DNA of 64,000 nt from Agelaius tricolor (GCA_023055355.1 JALJCS010000028.1:4216418-4280417); one strand, 5' to 3'. Shown: positions 1 to 13,139, numbered from the stretch's first letter. The notes: generated by a model from the letters alone, not told the origin. Translations and numbers: made by a program.

Positions 1-2804
1 GGCCGTACTCAGGGGTGTTAGCAGGTCCAGCCAGGCAGGATCCTCATCTGCTGTGTGCCCAAAAGATATAAAGAGCATCACGTAACTAGAACCTTCCTGT
101 TTTATACCAGCTTGTGTAGAAATGGACTTTTCCTGTCTAAAAACACTGCACCACTTAATAAGGACATTTCATTGCTTAGCAACAGTCCCAACTTAGCTTG
201 GTCCTTATGGCTCTTGCCATTCAGGTGGTCTCCAAAGATGTGCCAGTAAAGCAGCCGCTGTCCTGGAGGGAAAGAATCTCTTCTCTTTCTTCCTTGGTGA
301 TGCCATGATCAAGCCAAACGAGCAGGGATGGTTGCTACTGCCCAAGAATTTAAGAGCACTTGAGAGACTGGGAGCTGAGCGAAACTGAAAAATTCCAGGC
401 CAGACAAAGCTGGAAGTGGCCAATCCCTCAGGCATGTGCGGGACTTTGCAGCTGCCCTGTTGATGCATCCTGTGTCTCTTGCACCTTTGTTTTGTGCACA
501 GCCGTAGCAGCATGCTGGTTAACAACCTTCATTTATGCAATGATTAGAATAGTATTTTGACAGCTGTGCAGAGTCTGCTGGTGTTTAATGTACAAATAAG
601 TTCCTTTAAAACCAGGCTGATGTCCTCGTCTGCTGCAGCAAGACAGACTGGTTGAGTGGGGTGAGGACTTGTGCTTTGGAAGAGCAATTCAAATGACAAA
701 TAAACACACAGACCTTTTGCTCACAAAGCCACATCCTGATACACATAAAATTTGCTACCTTAGAAACTCAGGCTTTTAAGAACAATTTCCCCATGAAAAT
801 TTGTGTAAGCTTTTGAAACTAGCTGTCCTCATCAGAACAACTCTGCCTGGGGACAATATTTTTGTTTCTTTCTCACCAGTAACCTTGTGAAGTGTTGATA
901 AAGATAGAATCCACAGCACCAGCTTCCTTTAATTGCTCTTTTAGACTGTGTATCTAGATGGAAACCTAGCAACACAACAACTGTATTGAAGGAAGATATT
1001 TCACTTCTTTTATCACCCTGGATGCATCTTTAGAGGTTAGACTCATCAAACTAGTCTCTTTACCCCTTGGAGCCTTATAGCTTGATTCTCTAAGCCTGGA
1101 ATAAAACAGAACTGAGCTGGTGAAAAAGACAACAAAGCTGGAATGGAAATGCTTAATATGATAAAAGATCCATTCTTCCTTTCTTCCTGCTGCCCCTGTG
1201 CATACCTGCAGTATTCCCATGGGGAAGATGTTCCTCTACAGAGAGAGAATGCTTATCTAATAGGAAAATGATTTAAGGGGAAACTACCCATCAAGCATTT
1301 GTGTCCCTTTCACCTAGAGGCACAAGGGGAAAGCTGAGGGAGCAATGGCCCAGAGCAGTGTGGAACAGTGTAATATGTGAGAACTGGGCTGGCATTGGGG
1401 AAGAAGCATCAGCATCACCCAATCTCCAACTGCCCACAGTGGTGATGACTGCGATTCAGTCTCTGCAATGTACAGGGAAAATTCCTCCTCAGGGGTAGAG
1501 AAAAACCCCCAACACACAACCCTAAACACAAGCTGAAGTCACTTATACTCTGTCCAGATTTCCCTCACTGGCTCTAGTGTGGTGTTTTTAGCTATATTGA
1601 CAAACACCCTTGTTGTGCATGTGGTTCCTTACCATAGAATAGGGCACTTACAGGGAGTCAAGGTGGCAATATCTGACCTGGCTCTTTGTAATTTGGGGGC
1701 ACATAAATGAGGGATTTCACACTGTTAAAATTGCTGTTAGTTTTTAGATGTTTGGGGGAAATGTGTTTGCTAGGTGCTAAAAATTCTTTTAATATCTAGT
1801 GTGTCCTTGGCTGTGCCTTCCAAGATCTTGTGCTTTTTTCAGTATTAATGAATTAAACATCACAAATGCCTTTGTCACACCAACAGATTAAGCAGTTAGG
1901 TTACAGGAAAACTCTGACCCCTTCTGTATCTGTAATTTCTGAACTGCAAATGAAGTGTTGTTGACAAGCTGTATTTTGCAGGAGTTTATGGGGTGGCTGT
2001 GATGTGTGTGTATGTTATCAAATCACATGAGAGCGATAGGATGGGTGCATTTCAGTTTGGCACAGGGAGAGGGTATGCACAAGATGTTAACATTTTACAT
2101 CCAAAAAAGCCACAGCACATCTGTAATCCTCTTGTGATGCCAGTGCTCCAAGATAAGTGCTGCTTATACAAAGACTTGCCTGTTGGGTATGAGTACTTAA
2201 TAAATACGCCCGAGTGAAACTGGAATGGGATAGAAGTTCATACGCCGGTGCATGTGGAAAATCTGGATAAAATGTGATTTTTATGTCTGAAGTTTGAACA
2301 GGTCCCCCTGTGAGTCGCAGGGTCTCTGGGTAATGCTGCTGTGGTTTCTGTGCATGCCAACATGCAGTAAATCCTGTCAGAAACTCTCTTCAGCACAAAG
2401 TATTTAGCATACAATTGGTTTAATCCTCTAATCTTATCAAGATTAACTAACATAAATGAGAACTGAACAAATACATTCATTCTAAAAAAATCAAACCCCA
2501 TTATATTTCTCAGTGTAGTGCGAAATATTTCTCCTTTTACTTACGTGATTGGCTTATATTTTTAATCCATTGTTTGTTTAGAGGTATCAGACTATAAATT
2601 TGGGTTTAGTGGTGAAACTTACAGGTAATCGGCTCTCCCGTGGTGAGAGTTTATCTGTGATTTGAGCAGCTGGAGGGGATTGCAGGATCAGAGGAAGGAG
2701 TGTGGCCTGAGGGCCTGGTTACTGGGAGGAGGGAGTGCTCCTCACTTCTTTGGCAGTCTTGTGCACTTTTTATTGCTTTTGTGCCAGTCAGGAAGAACAG
2801 AAGA
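1..2804. other. Upstream non-coding DNA
   Basis: No gene, CpG island or clear mobile element was recognised. Open frames are short and look unlike known proteins. It may be 5' flank or first intron of DISP3. Confidence 0.5.
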
Positions 2805-3110
2805 TGTACGATAAAAATGAGAGCAGGCTCCCGGTACTGAAGTGATTTGAGGATTTATTCTAATAAAAGAAAGGCCTAAAGCAAGGGGGCCCGGGCCGGG
2901 CAGGAGCGGGCCTGGGGCTCCTTCAGCAGCGATGGCCCCGATGTCCCAGGGGAACGGCTCAGCTTCCCTGGGTCAGGAGCCCCTTTTTATCCTGGTTTTT
3001 GTCCCTTGGATTGGTTTCTGTTTGGATCCTTCATTTGCATGAAGGTTTTAGGCCTTGTTTGGCCATTGCAGTTCTCTCCAGGCTGGCTCGTGGTGCACTT
3101 TGCTGAGGTG
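2805..3110 (-). mobile_element. LTR-like element J (antisense)
   Basis: On the minus strand it shows a TATA-type box (ggataaaaagggg), a GC-rich stretch of about 100 bp, then AATAAA (gaataaatcc), in the order of an LTR. Ends are approximate; no TSD was found. It abuts the CR1 copy. Confidence 0.55.
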
Positions 3111-3116
3111 TGTTAT

Positions 3117-3355
3117 CACAGAATCACAGAATAATGAGGTTGGAAGAGACCTCTAAAATCATCGAGCCCAACCTATGCCCTAACACCTCAACCAGGTATA
3201 GCACCAAGTGCCATGTCCAGGCTTTTTTTAAACACATCCAGAGATGGTGATTCTGCCACCTCCCTGGGAAGAGCATTCCAGTACTTTATTATTCTCTTGG
3301 TGAAAATTTTTTTCCTAATATCCAACCTGTACCTTCCCTGACATAGCTTGAGTTA
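3117..3355 (-). mobile_element. CR1 LINE 3' end (antisense)
   Basis: Reverse complement of a CR1 tail: the terminal repeat tcacagaatcacagaat is at the left, followed by the typical CR1 3' UTR (aggttggaagagacctct). It is 5' truncated, as usual, and closely matches the end of the 40.8-41.5 kb copy. Confidence 0.92.
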
Positions 3356-3364
3356 TATAGCTTG

Positions 3365-3420
3365 AGGGTAGTTATAAGAAATACTGTACTGTTGAGTACA
3401 GTATTTCTTATAACTACCCT
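3365..3420. repeat. Perfect hairpin, 26-bp arms, 4-base loop
   Basis: Bases 3365-3390 are the exact reverse complement of 3395-3420, with loop GTTG at 3391-3394. It lies 10 bp past the CR1 truncation point, next to a short direct repeat (atagcttgag, twice). Confidence 0.97.
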
Positions 3421-5490
3421 TTTAACCCCTTTTACAATATAACAACCAAACTAACAGTACATGCTTAATGATCAACTATTTTACTACAGTTTCTAACCTA
3501 TTTTTAACAATGTCCTCTGCCTTCTTCCTTTTCACACACCTGGCTGTTTCTCTCTCTTTAGAGAGGTAAGCAGTCCTCACGAGGCATGTGTGAAAACTTT
3601 CTTTGGCTCTGTAAATGTGTTTTCAAACCTCGTGATGAAGTTGAGCAATGAAATATTAGCTGCTAGAACTCAATCTCCCCCCATTCATATAAAATTTTGA
3701 TAGCCAAACCGAATTTTAATTCCATATCTTTTATTTTAAAGAAAGCAAGCAAGCAGCACTGGGTGGCCGAAGAGTCACTGCTGCACTCATGGCACACACC
3801 ACAACAGCTTCACCAGAGTATTTATACTGTTTTTTAAGCCTACAAAGAATTTTCCAGTGTGCTTGTGTTAGTCCAAATCAGCAAATATCGATAGGCTGGG
3901 ATCAGCAATCTTTCCAGGTGGTCGTTGGCTTCCTGTCCTTCTTGTGGCCGTCTGGAGGGAGGCCTTACACTGGTGTCTGCCACATGATTTTTGTCAAGTG
4001 CATCAAGCTTTTTATTATACTTAAGCATTTGTTGCAATATCCCTTTAGCTTTACCACAACCTCCTCTATTTTATTCTAAGCATCAGTCATCTTGCTATCT
4101 CATCTCTTTATTCTACTGTATTTCTTCTATTTCAATGCTTTATTTGCCTATTCAGTCAGAAACTTTAAAACTGTTCTTTGTAGTTATCCCAGGGAACTGG
4201 GATCCACTTTTGACACAGCAGATACAAGCATTTGCTGATTTCATTGCCAGTTGACACGGATCACAAAAACATTTTTCACACCTGCGATACTGCAGAACAG
4301 CCTATCTCTTCAAATGATTGATTTAACACAGATTTACCTGAGTTCATTCATCTTGTACCTTCACCAGGGTGAATTTCCTCTCAGTTCTGTTCTTGCCTTT
4401 GCTAAGGGCTGGATTCTGCCTCTCTCCTCTTTCAGAGCAGCACCTCATTTCATGAATAGCTCTGCTGCCTTCAGTGAGACTGTTAAAGAGGAAGGCTGTG
4501 GTGCCTGTGACTCAGACTAATGCAAATCAATTTAAAGGACAGATTAAGTGCAGTGTGAGTATGGATTGCAGTGTCTGGCCCATCATGAATAATTCAGGAG
4601 TATGGAGGAGACAGCCTAAGCGCTTAATCCAGCTCTAAGTGAAGTCAGCAAAAGACTTTCCATTGACCCCCGTCCAGGATATGTTTCAGCAAAGCTTAAC
4701 TACGTGTGAGTTTGTAAATTTTCCCATTGGTAGCAGTGTGCTTCAGGCGTGGGCTACAACAACTGCCTGCATTAGCACCCAGCTGAGTGTTATTTATGAC
4801 TCGTCTGTTATGCTGTCATTGACCGTCCTCTGGAGCACCCAAGGGAAGCTTTCTGAGGTCTGAGCACGACTATTGAGTCATGCTTTTACAGCACTGAAAA
4901 CCAGAAAAGATTAATAAATGGAGTAGTACACCATTAACAGAAGAAAAGACAGACAGAAAAAAGTTGGAGAAACAAGCTTCAAAGGTTTAATTTTAGTTAC
5001 TTAGAGCCAGGAAGGTCCCTCTTCCTGCAAGAACAAGGCAGTTGAGTGTGATAGGGATCCCCCCACAACTGGACACTCTGCCTTTCACAGCTCAGGAGTC
5101 CTGAGCTGCCCACAGCTGACTGTGATCCACCTTCCCGGGGTGAATTGAACCCTCAGGGACTGCAGCTGCTCCTGGAAGACCCGATGTGAGAATGGCAGAG
5201 CAGTTCTGCTGGTGGGAACCAGAGGATGCTCTCTCTGCACCTGCAATTTCCAACCTCTGGGCATGGCAGGTTGGGCTTCTTCAGGAGCCACCTTGGACCT
5301 GCCCTCCAGACATTTGGAGTGTCCAGTCTCTGGATCTGTTTCTCAGTGGAGTGTCTCACAGTCTGATGTATATGCTGCAAGCCATTTCTTTCCACATCCA
5401 AACTGAATTGTATTTCCAAGCCCATCCCTTCTTTTTCTCCCCATCCTAACCCTTGCTTCTCAGCTCTTCACACAGGGCTCAGAGATGGGT
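3421..5490. other. Non-coding DNA
   Basis: AT-rich unique-looking sequence. No gene or element recognised. Confidence 0.5.
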
Positions 5491-5496
5491 GTGATA

Positions 5497-5935
5497 TTTT
5501 CAGGCTCCCCCGTGGCAGGAAAGAAATGATGAATCTGACTCCATGATCTTAGAAGGCTAATTTATTATTCTATTCTATTCTATTCTATTCTATTCTATTC
5601 TATTCTATTCTATTCTATTCTATTCTATTCTATTTATTCTATTCTATTCTATTCTACTATACTAAAGAATAGAGAAAGGATACTTACAGAAGGCTTAACA
5701 AGATAATAATGAAAAACTCATGACTCTCCAGAGTCCTGACACAGCTGGACTGTGATTGGTCATTAAGTAAAAACAATTCACATGTTGGATAAACAATCTC
5801 CAAACCACATTCCCTCCAAAGCAGCAAAACACAGGAGAAGCAATCAGATCATTATTGTTTTCATTTTTCTCTGAGGCTTCTCAGCTTCCCAGGAGAAGAG
5901 ATCCTGGCAAAGGGATTTTTCCAGAAAATATGACA
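5497..5935 (-). mobile_element. Solo LTR A1 with TATTC expansion
   Basis: Family A LTR. It shares the block tgactccatg...agaaggct...tttattatt and the end block cttcccaggag...ccagaaaatatgaca with its relatives. The TSD is gtgata/gtgaga (5 of 6). AATAAA lies on the minus strand. Confidence 0.85.
5566..5657 (+). repeat. (TATTC)n pentanucleotide array inside LTR A1
   Basis: About 18 units of TATTC with one or two interruptions, located at the AT-rich part of the LTR that is non-repetitive in sister copies. Confidence 0.97.
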
Positions 5936-5941
5936 GTGAGA

Positions 5942-7284
5942 TGGGCAGCTGAGCTGTGGTCTGGGGTGGTTTTGGTCCATTGCATGCTTGTCTCTGGTAT
6001 CAGTGTGCTTGAGCACAGAGCCTGATAGAAAAGCTGCAGCATCATAGGGAGCTATAAAACCCCAGTCTATGACAACTGGAAACAAGATATATCAGCAGGT
6101 AAATGTTTCATCCCCTGTGGCAGTGCTTACCCCAAAGAAGCAAAGCTTCATTCCTGTAAATCTGCTGTCTGGAACCAATTCCTTGATGCACGTTTCCTCA
6201 CAGTGACTGCAGAGTTCCTAGCATGGGTTTGTGTGTAAGTGGCACAGGAAAGCATCTGGCCTTGTTTAGATTCCAATAACAGAGAGCTCTACTGTAAGTA
6301 GTAGACAAATAAGTTTTTTGTGACATTTCCTTTACAGACCTCTTGCAGTACCTTGTAATTCTGAGGTGTTGTGAGGGAGATAATTCCTTCTGGACCCAAA
6401 TCTTGGCTTCTATGCAGCTAAATTAGTTCCTGCATGTACATCACCCTGCCTACATGCTCATTTATTTGGTTATGTTGCAGATCCTGGTACTGTTTGCATT
6501 TCCATTTCTTTGGCTGATTCAGGAAGTGCCTTTGGTTACTTTCCTCTTGTACTCAGCCAGCAGCCTGGTTTTCAGAGGGCCAGACACAGTTCCACATCCA
6601 CACAGGGCTGCGGAGTGTGTCCTTTTGAAAATCAATTTACAAATGTCTTTTCAAAAATAGTCTGTGTTTCCTTGTGAAGGGGATTCCCAGGAGTCTTTAG
6701 AACAAGGCAGGTTGTGAAAGGATAGAAGTCTCAAACTCCAAAATATGAGAGCAATTCAGAGCAGACTATGTGCTTTGCCTCAGGAAAGCTGGAAAAACTA
6801 ACAGAAGAGCCACAAATATTTCTTTCATTTTTGTGTTTTAACTGCAGGACTTAGTCCTTAGAGATAGCACATGTAGCATCTCAGCCTGTGAGCATCTGTC
6901 TGAAAGGTTGGGATGCAGTAAGAAGCTGGGAACAATTGGCTGGAATGCTTTGATCCTTCCAGGTGAAATTGTCCCTTTGGGCTGGCTGCTTGCCACTCAC
7001 AGCAGCTCCTGTGGCTCTGGATCTCTGCATCTTTGGTGGCAGAAGGGGAATAAGGACAGTGGTGATGTTTGCCTCTTTCTGAACTGCTGGGAGGGAGGAG
7101 AAGAGAGCAGAGAGGAGGGACATTCCTGCTGTCTCAGCTCAGTTCTGGTGGCCTAAATCTGTATCCTAGAGACGTGGCAGCTTCTGGGAGCTGTTGCAAG
7201 CAACATTTCCCTCCCTTGCACAGTGACTAATGGGAACCAGCTCCTGGTGTCTCTTGTTTGTATTAGGAAGCATCCTGGACTTTC
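5942..7284. other. Non-coding DNA
   Basis: No gene or element recognised. The open frames near 6.9-7.1 kb on both strands overlap each other and resemble nothing known. Confidence 0.5.
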
Positions 7285-7289
7285 TCTGA

Positions 7290-7914
7290 TGTGAAAAATG
7301 CCTATTTTATGATTGACTTTTCGCAAATATTAAAATGAATATTATATGTGTTATGTTCAAAGTTATGCTGTGTTAATTTTCTTAAGTAGTGTGTTAAATA
7401 TAGTTTTAGGTTATAACATAATGTTAAAATAGAAAGGATGCCATGGAAGATGCCTTTTTTTAAAGAAAGGACTCACACCAAGGTAGCAGCCACAGGACAC
7501 CTAAATCTTTCAGAGAAAGAGAATTTATTGCTCTCTTATCAGAAGAAACAAACTTCTTCCTGCCTTGCTCAGGCATGAACACGCTGGTTAGGATTCAGAG
7601 GAAGAAGCTGACACTGCCCAGACAGAATCCTTTGTTTGAATGGAATTTATGCATCATGGATGAGGTGTATGAATATGCAACAGGCTGTTGTTCTAAGGGT
7701 TAATCCTCTGTTAATGTGGGTCCTTTTTCGAGCTTATTTTGCCCAGAAAGAGGTACTCAGACTGTCCATAACTCTTTGTTTTTATTGTCCCATATTGTCC
7801 TAATCCAAATTGTCCAAAATCATTATTACTCTAATTATATTACTATTTTTTATAATCATTTTTTTAGTATTGAACTTTTAAAATTTTAAAAACAAGTGAT
7901 TGGCATTTTTCCCA
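7290..7914 (-). mobile_element. Solo LTR D1, 625 bp, 5-bp TSD
   Basis: Starts tgtgaaaaatgcc and ends ggcatttttccca, so its ends are imperfect inverted repeats. The exact 5-bp TSD tctga is at 7285-7289 and 7915-7919. AATAAA (reverse of gaatttattgctc) sets the minus orientation. A 5-bp TSD suggests an ERVL-like class. Confidence 0.93.
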
Positions 7915-7919
7915 TCTGA

Positions 7920-9690
7920 GACGAACGTGTCATTAAATCCTGTTTGCTTATTCTGAATCCCTGCCCCCTCCTCTTCCAATGGTCTGCAGGGCTGTGCTTA
8001 TTGGGCTGTTGTAATATTTAATGTGAGTTTCTGCATGGCTGGTGCAGCTGGCAGTGAGCTTTGACTCCTTGTACTGGCAGGGGATCTGCTGACCTGCTGC
8101 TCAGGCACTGAGCTTGCCTTGTCTTCACATCTTCTGAAAACCCTTGTGCCTGCCCAGGTCCTGCTCTGGACCAGTGAGCTGTGTGGCACTAGAGGCTCTC
8201 CAGCCTCTGGATATTGCACATCTGCTCCAGATTTCTCACTGATTCTTGGAAGGTGAAATAGCAGTGCAAATTGATGTAATTCCACAAGCTCTGGGTTTTC
8301 ATGAGAGGAGAGCAGGTAGCTGCATAGTACTGCTGGGATCTGCACATGGATGAGGCTGCACAGCCAAGCCTTGTCCCTTGTCCCTTGTCCCTGTGTCCCT
8401 CCTCCCACTGCAAGGGGTGGGTTTGGGGAGAGGGCTCAGAGTCTGCATGGGAATCCTGCAGCTGAGCACAGAATGGTGTCAGTCCTGGTGGTTAATGTAA
8501 ACTGGGCAGGCTGAGCACTGAGTACAATAATAAATGACTGGTAGTCGCTGCCACCAGGATCTGGCTTTCCTTTCCAGGGTGACTGTGGTGTGCAAAGCTG
8601 GAGTGTATCTGTAAAACAGCAGCACACAAGCTTTGGGGTAGGCAGTTTATTGCATTGGCTTGGGAATTGATGATTGCCTTCTCTGATCTGACATTCCTTC
8701 CTAGAGTGATACTTCGAATCAGAGAACTTTATTTTGCCAGAATTTTAAGCATTAAACATTTTACCTAAAAAAGCAACCTCAAGAATCCATGGCACATGAC
8801 CAGGGTTGACAGCTCAGTAAAAACATGCATTAAGAAAATTCAAATATTAACTTCAAACTGTACCTTTTATAAACTCCATCTTACAGTACAGATAACAGAA
8901 AAACAACTGCTTTAGGACATCAGCATTACACCCACAAGTGTTAAAAGAAACAGGAAATGGGATATTAATGCAAGGCTGTGGTTTGTGGCAGCCATGTGCA
9001 TTTAATGATCTGCAAAGGCTTTGCTCTGAGCACAGGTGCTCAGGGGTAGGTGCTGGAGTTTGGGAATCCACATACCTTGGACAAGCTCGCTCCTTTGGGC
9101 CCCAGCAGGTGGGATCCAGGGTGCTTTTGAAATCTGCCAAGGCACCCAAAGGCACCTGGCTGAGCCAGGAGTGATCCCTTCACTGAGCAGCAGCAACTTG
9201 CAGGGGTTCAGACAGTAATTTTTGCAGTGGTAAGGTAAGTAATTTTTGTAGTGGTTAGGTAAGTCATTTCTGAATCATATCAGAGCCTCAGCTTGCTTGT
9301 ACCTGTTTGCAGAAACCTGGAAGTGCCACATAGCTGAGTGACAGCAGAGCTTATCACCAGCACAAGTAACTTAAGCAGTAAACATGGCACAGGGCTGCGA
9401 GGCATGCTTTGTGAGATTATAATCGAGACGCTGCTTCTGACACCTACAATCATTAGTTACAATAACCAGGAGCAAATTATTTTATCAGGAAATTAATTTG
9501 CTTTGGCAGCGACAAGCGTGTTAGCAAAGTGCTCGTGCAGGAATACCTCTGCAGCAATCCCAGGAAGTCAGGGCACTAAACGTGCATGGTTTGATGTCAG
9601 CAAATCTTGGTGACCTTTGTTTTTGAGAAGTGACAGTTCCAGTACTTTAAAGCATGTGTTTTGGGGCAGTTTACTAGGTTCTTTTTGGTA
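7920..9690. other. Non-coding DNA
   Basis: No gene recognised. The 136-residue minus-strand open frame at 7998-8408 lacks family resemblance. The part at 9395-9560 looks compositionally like a conserved non-coding element. Confidence 0.45.
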
Positions 9691-9695
9691 ATGTG

Positions 9696-10988
9696 TGTGA
9701 AAAATGCCATACACATTTAAATTTTAAAAGTTGAATAGTAATAAAATGGTTATAGAAATAGTAATATAATTAGAGTAATAATAATTTTGGACAATTTGGA
9801 TTAGGACAATATGAGACAATAACAACAAAGAGTTATGGACAGTCCAGGTACCTTTTTCTGGGCAAAATAAGCCCGAAAAAGGACCCACGTTAACAGAGGA
9901 TTAACCCTTAAAAGCAACAGCCTGTTGCATATTCATACACCTCATCCATGATGCATAAATTCCATTCAAACACAGGATTCTGTCTGGGCAGTGTCAGCTT
10001 CTTCCTCTGAATCCTAATGGTGTCTTCAGGGATAAGCAAGGCAGTGTCCCAGTCTCTCTGCAAGTCCCTCACTGTCCCTGGGCCTTACCCGGGTCGGCAG
10101 AGAGTGGGGGGGGTGACCCCACCACGGCCGACTGCAGGGAGACACTCTCTGTGCCCCGAGGGTGCTGAGGGCACTCAGGCTGGTTGCCTTCGTTGCAGCA
10201 GAGACGACCGAGACGTCGGTGGAAGAGGAAAGGGGCCGACTCCCAGCAGGGGATATTCCAAGGTTTTATTAAGGAGTCCCGAGCAAGCTCCGATACCTCA
10301 GGGGCTTCCTGCCGAGAGCGCTGGGGGAAGTCTGGAGCTCACATTTAAAGGGGGGAGGAAACTAACATAGATAAAATCCTACTGACCAATAGGTATCTCT
10401 GGGGGATGGGTGCTGGGGGGATAGACATACAAAGCAGCGTATGGGGCAGGACTTGGGGGGTTGACCCTTGGCCCCTGGCTAATCACTCGACAACTTGGAC
10501 CGAAACTTCTAGGTAGGGGGCTGGGATGTCGAGGTGACTGGCAGAGAGCCAGGGTGGGGGTTTTGGAGATCTTATCCCAGGAAAGGGATAACACGAGTAG
10601 AGGGAAAAGGAGGGGGGGGGGTATAGTCTGGGATAAACCATTTGGGAAAAACATGGGAATACAAAACCAACTACTTCAAGGTATTACAAAATATAAGAAC
10701 GCACTACAACAAGGCAGGGAGAAGTTTGTTTCTTCTGATAAGAGAGCAATAAATTCTTTTTCTCTGAAAGATTCAGGTGTCCTGTGGCTGCTACCTTGGT
10801 GTGAATCCTTTCTTTATAAAAAAGTAACTTACATAGCATAGTTTCTATTTTAACATTATGTTATAACCTAAAACTGTATTTAACACACTACTTAAGAAAA
10901 TTAACACAGCATAACTTTTGAACATAACACGTATAATATTCATTTTAATATTTGCAAAAAGCCAATCATAAAAAACACATTTTTCATA
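9696..10988 (+). mobile_element. Solo LTR D2, interrupted by a nested LTR
   Basis: A D-family LTR in + orientation: tgtgaaaaatgcc at the start, AATAAA in gagcaataaattc, catttttcata at the end. Exact 5-bp TSD atgtg at 9691-9695 and 10989-10993. The element is split by LTR N at 10045-10711. Confidence 0.94.
10045..10711 (-). mobile_element. Nested solo LTR N, 667 bp, inside D2
   Basis: GC-richer element starting tgtcccagtctctctg and ending gcactacaaca, with an exact 6-bp TSD aggcag at 10039-10044 and 10712-10717. A reverse AATAAA (ttttattaagg) sets the minus orientation. A 6-bp TSD fits an ERVK-like class. No second copy occurs in this window. Confidence 0.92.
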
Positions 10989-11803
10989 ATGTGTATGGTG
11001 TGAATTTGGCTCTCCTTGTGGAGGTTGGATATCCCTCACCAGCACAAAGGTTACATTGCACAGTGATGGTTATGTTTGATGATACAGCTCAAATTATCTT
11101 TGCAGAACACAGCAGAGTTTGTGGTTTGTTGCACACAGCCCCCATTTTTGCCCTCAGAAAGATTTGGTACCTTGTGTGTCAAACCAGGCACCCAAAATAA
11201 ATATCTGCTTCTTCCTTCATCTCCTGAGCTCCTGCATCTGTCAGATGCAGACTACACCACCCCGTCCTCCTCTGAGATGCTGGAGAAGATTCAGTTCAGC
11301 CCTGTTTCTTCAGCCCTCAGACTCTGTCATGACAGGCAGTGTTAAAAAGCTCACGAGGAAATTAATAATTCTGCCTGTGAGGCAGGCATGAGCAGCATGC
11401 AGGAAATGAGGCATGAGACCACACGCTGAATGATGAGGAGAGAACAGGGCACTGAATACCTGCTGGGTTTGGGGAGCATCATCATTGCATGCTCTGGTGG
11501 GAGCCTGAGTCCTTGCCTTGGACACTGAGCTTGGAAGCAAAACTACACTGCAGAGCATTTACAAAAGAGGGGACAAATTGAGGACGCTGTATTGAGCCTG
11601 AATTTGGCATTTCCTGACTGGTGAGTGCTTGACTTTGCAGCTAATCTTTCCACACTGTTTTTGGCATGCAATTATGAGTAGGTCTAATCAGTGTTTGTCA
11701 GAGCCTGGAATAGCAGGTGGGTGCATGCAGAAGATCCTCAGCACAGTAGGCTGAGAGTGCTCTAAGCAGCCTTTGTCCAGTCTGAAAGCTGTCTGAGAGA
11801 TGG

Positions 11804-11870
11804 TAGAATCATTTAGGTTGGAAAAGATCGTTGAACCTAATCACTTAAAATCATTGATCCTTCTGTTTCC
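11804..11870 (-). mobile_element. CR1 remnant (antisense)
   Basis: agaatcatttaggttggaa and the following bases resemble a CR1 3' end in reverse orientation. Old and short. Confidence 0.5.
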
Positions 11871-12091
11871 AGCTGCTCTTATCTTAGCAAGGGCATAAAA
11901 GTTCCTGTAAGGTGGAAGAGGGGTGGAACAGTCAGCAGTGGAAGGGAACACCTCAGTAAGAGATGAGGCTGCATGTGCCTGTGCTTGATTTCATAAAAGC
12001 TTGAGATCAGATAATCCTCTTTCCTATATACAGCCCTGCCTATTGTCTTGCTTTTTGTGGGCAAATGGAATTATAGACTGTAGAGCTTTTA

Positions 12092-12112
12092 CATATATAT
12101 ATATATATATAA
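12092..12112. repeat. (TA)n microsatellite
   Basis: About ten TA units followed by A/T-rich sequence. Confidence 0.9.
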
Positions 12113-12717
12113 ATTTTTTTAAAATAATTTTGTTGAACTTTCTTTCCAGCAAACACATATTTATATTATTACACTGCTGGAGCATTCTGATATCATTCTG
12201 ATCTGCAAAGTGCCTGGGGTCTGGCAGTGTTTTTCTGCATCTTACTAAAGGATTTAAAGCAAGTGGAAAGGGAAAAGCAAAGCACACAGAAAGAAAATAG
12301 ATTAAAGCCTTGTTGTTGTGCTGTGCTTGCAACTGGGCAAGTGAACCTGCTTAACTAATAATGGTGAGGCAGCTCAGCCAGCAGATCAAACCAGTGCTTT
12401 TGAGCAGCATGTGCATCTCTGGGCTCGTATCCCACTGAAACAGCTTCTCTCTGTGATGTATCCTCAGGCACAGCTTCTGGTCTGTGGCTGAATTAAGTCA
12501 ATGTTTTGAGAAGTTTTATAGGAGATTCAGGGTGAGGTGTCCATGGCCTGCCTGACTTTTCCAGGAGTGCAAGACTTCCGAAAGTCAGACTTCCAGCTGG
12601 AAAAAAAACCATATCTAACTCTCCCTATTGTTTTGTTTAACAATTCATGAACAGTAGTCTGCACTGGGAAAGGGACTCCATGCCCTCAGTGATAGCTGTG
12701 TTGATAAGGGAGAATGG

Positions 12718-13133
12718 TATTGTATTTGCATTGCCCCAAACGAAGGCGGGAATGATGCATCTGACTCCATGTTCTCAGAAGGCTGATTTATTATTTTATA
12801 ATGCTGTATTATATTAAAGAATACTATATTATACTAAATAATACAGAGAGGATACTTACTCAATGCTAAAAAGATAATAATGAAAACTGGTGACTCTTTC
12901 CATAATCCCAACACAGCTTGGCCCCAGCTGGCCAATGAGGAAAGGAACTCACAGCAGAATCCAATGGAACAATCACCTGTGGGTGAACAATCTCCAAACA
13001 CATTCCACATGTGAGCACAACACAGGAGAAGCAAATGAGACAAGAATTGTTTTCCTTTTTCTCTGAGGCTTCTCAGCTTCCCAGGAGAAAAATCCCGGGC
13101 AAAAGGATTCTTTCAGAGAATGTGAATGCCACA
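12718..13133 (-). mobile_element. Solo LTR A2
   Basis: Family A LTR, from tattgtatttgc to gtgaatgccaca. Possible degraded TSD gaatgg/gaacag (4 of 6). AATAAA on the minus strand. Confidence 0.85.
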
Positions 13134-13139
13134 GAACAG

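Larger units (their letters stand above)
10994..12711. other. Non-coding DNA
   Basis: No gene recognised. It holds a small CR1 remnant and a TA microsatellite, listed separately. Confidence 0.5.

Noticed and set aside
7998..8408. 136-residue minus-strand open frame
   Set aside because: No similarity to known domains and a competing frame on the same strand; no splice or coding signals.
10017..10370. 117-residue + strand open frame
   Set aside because: Lies in the nested LTRs D2/N and crosses their boundary.
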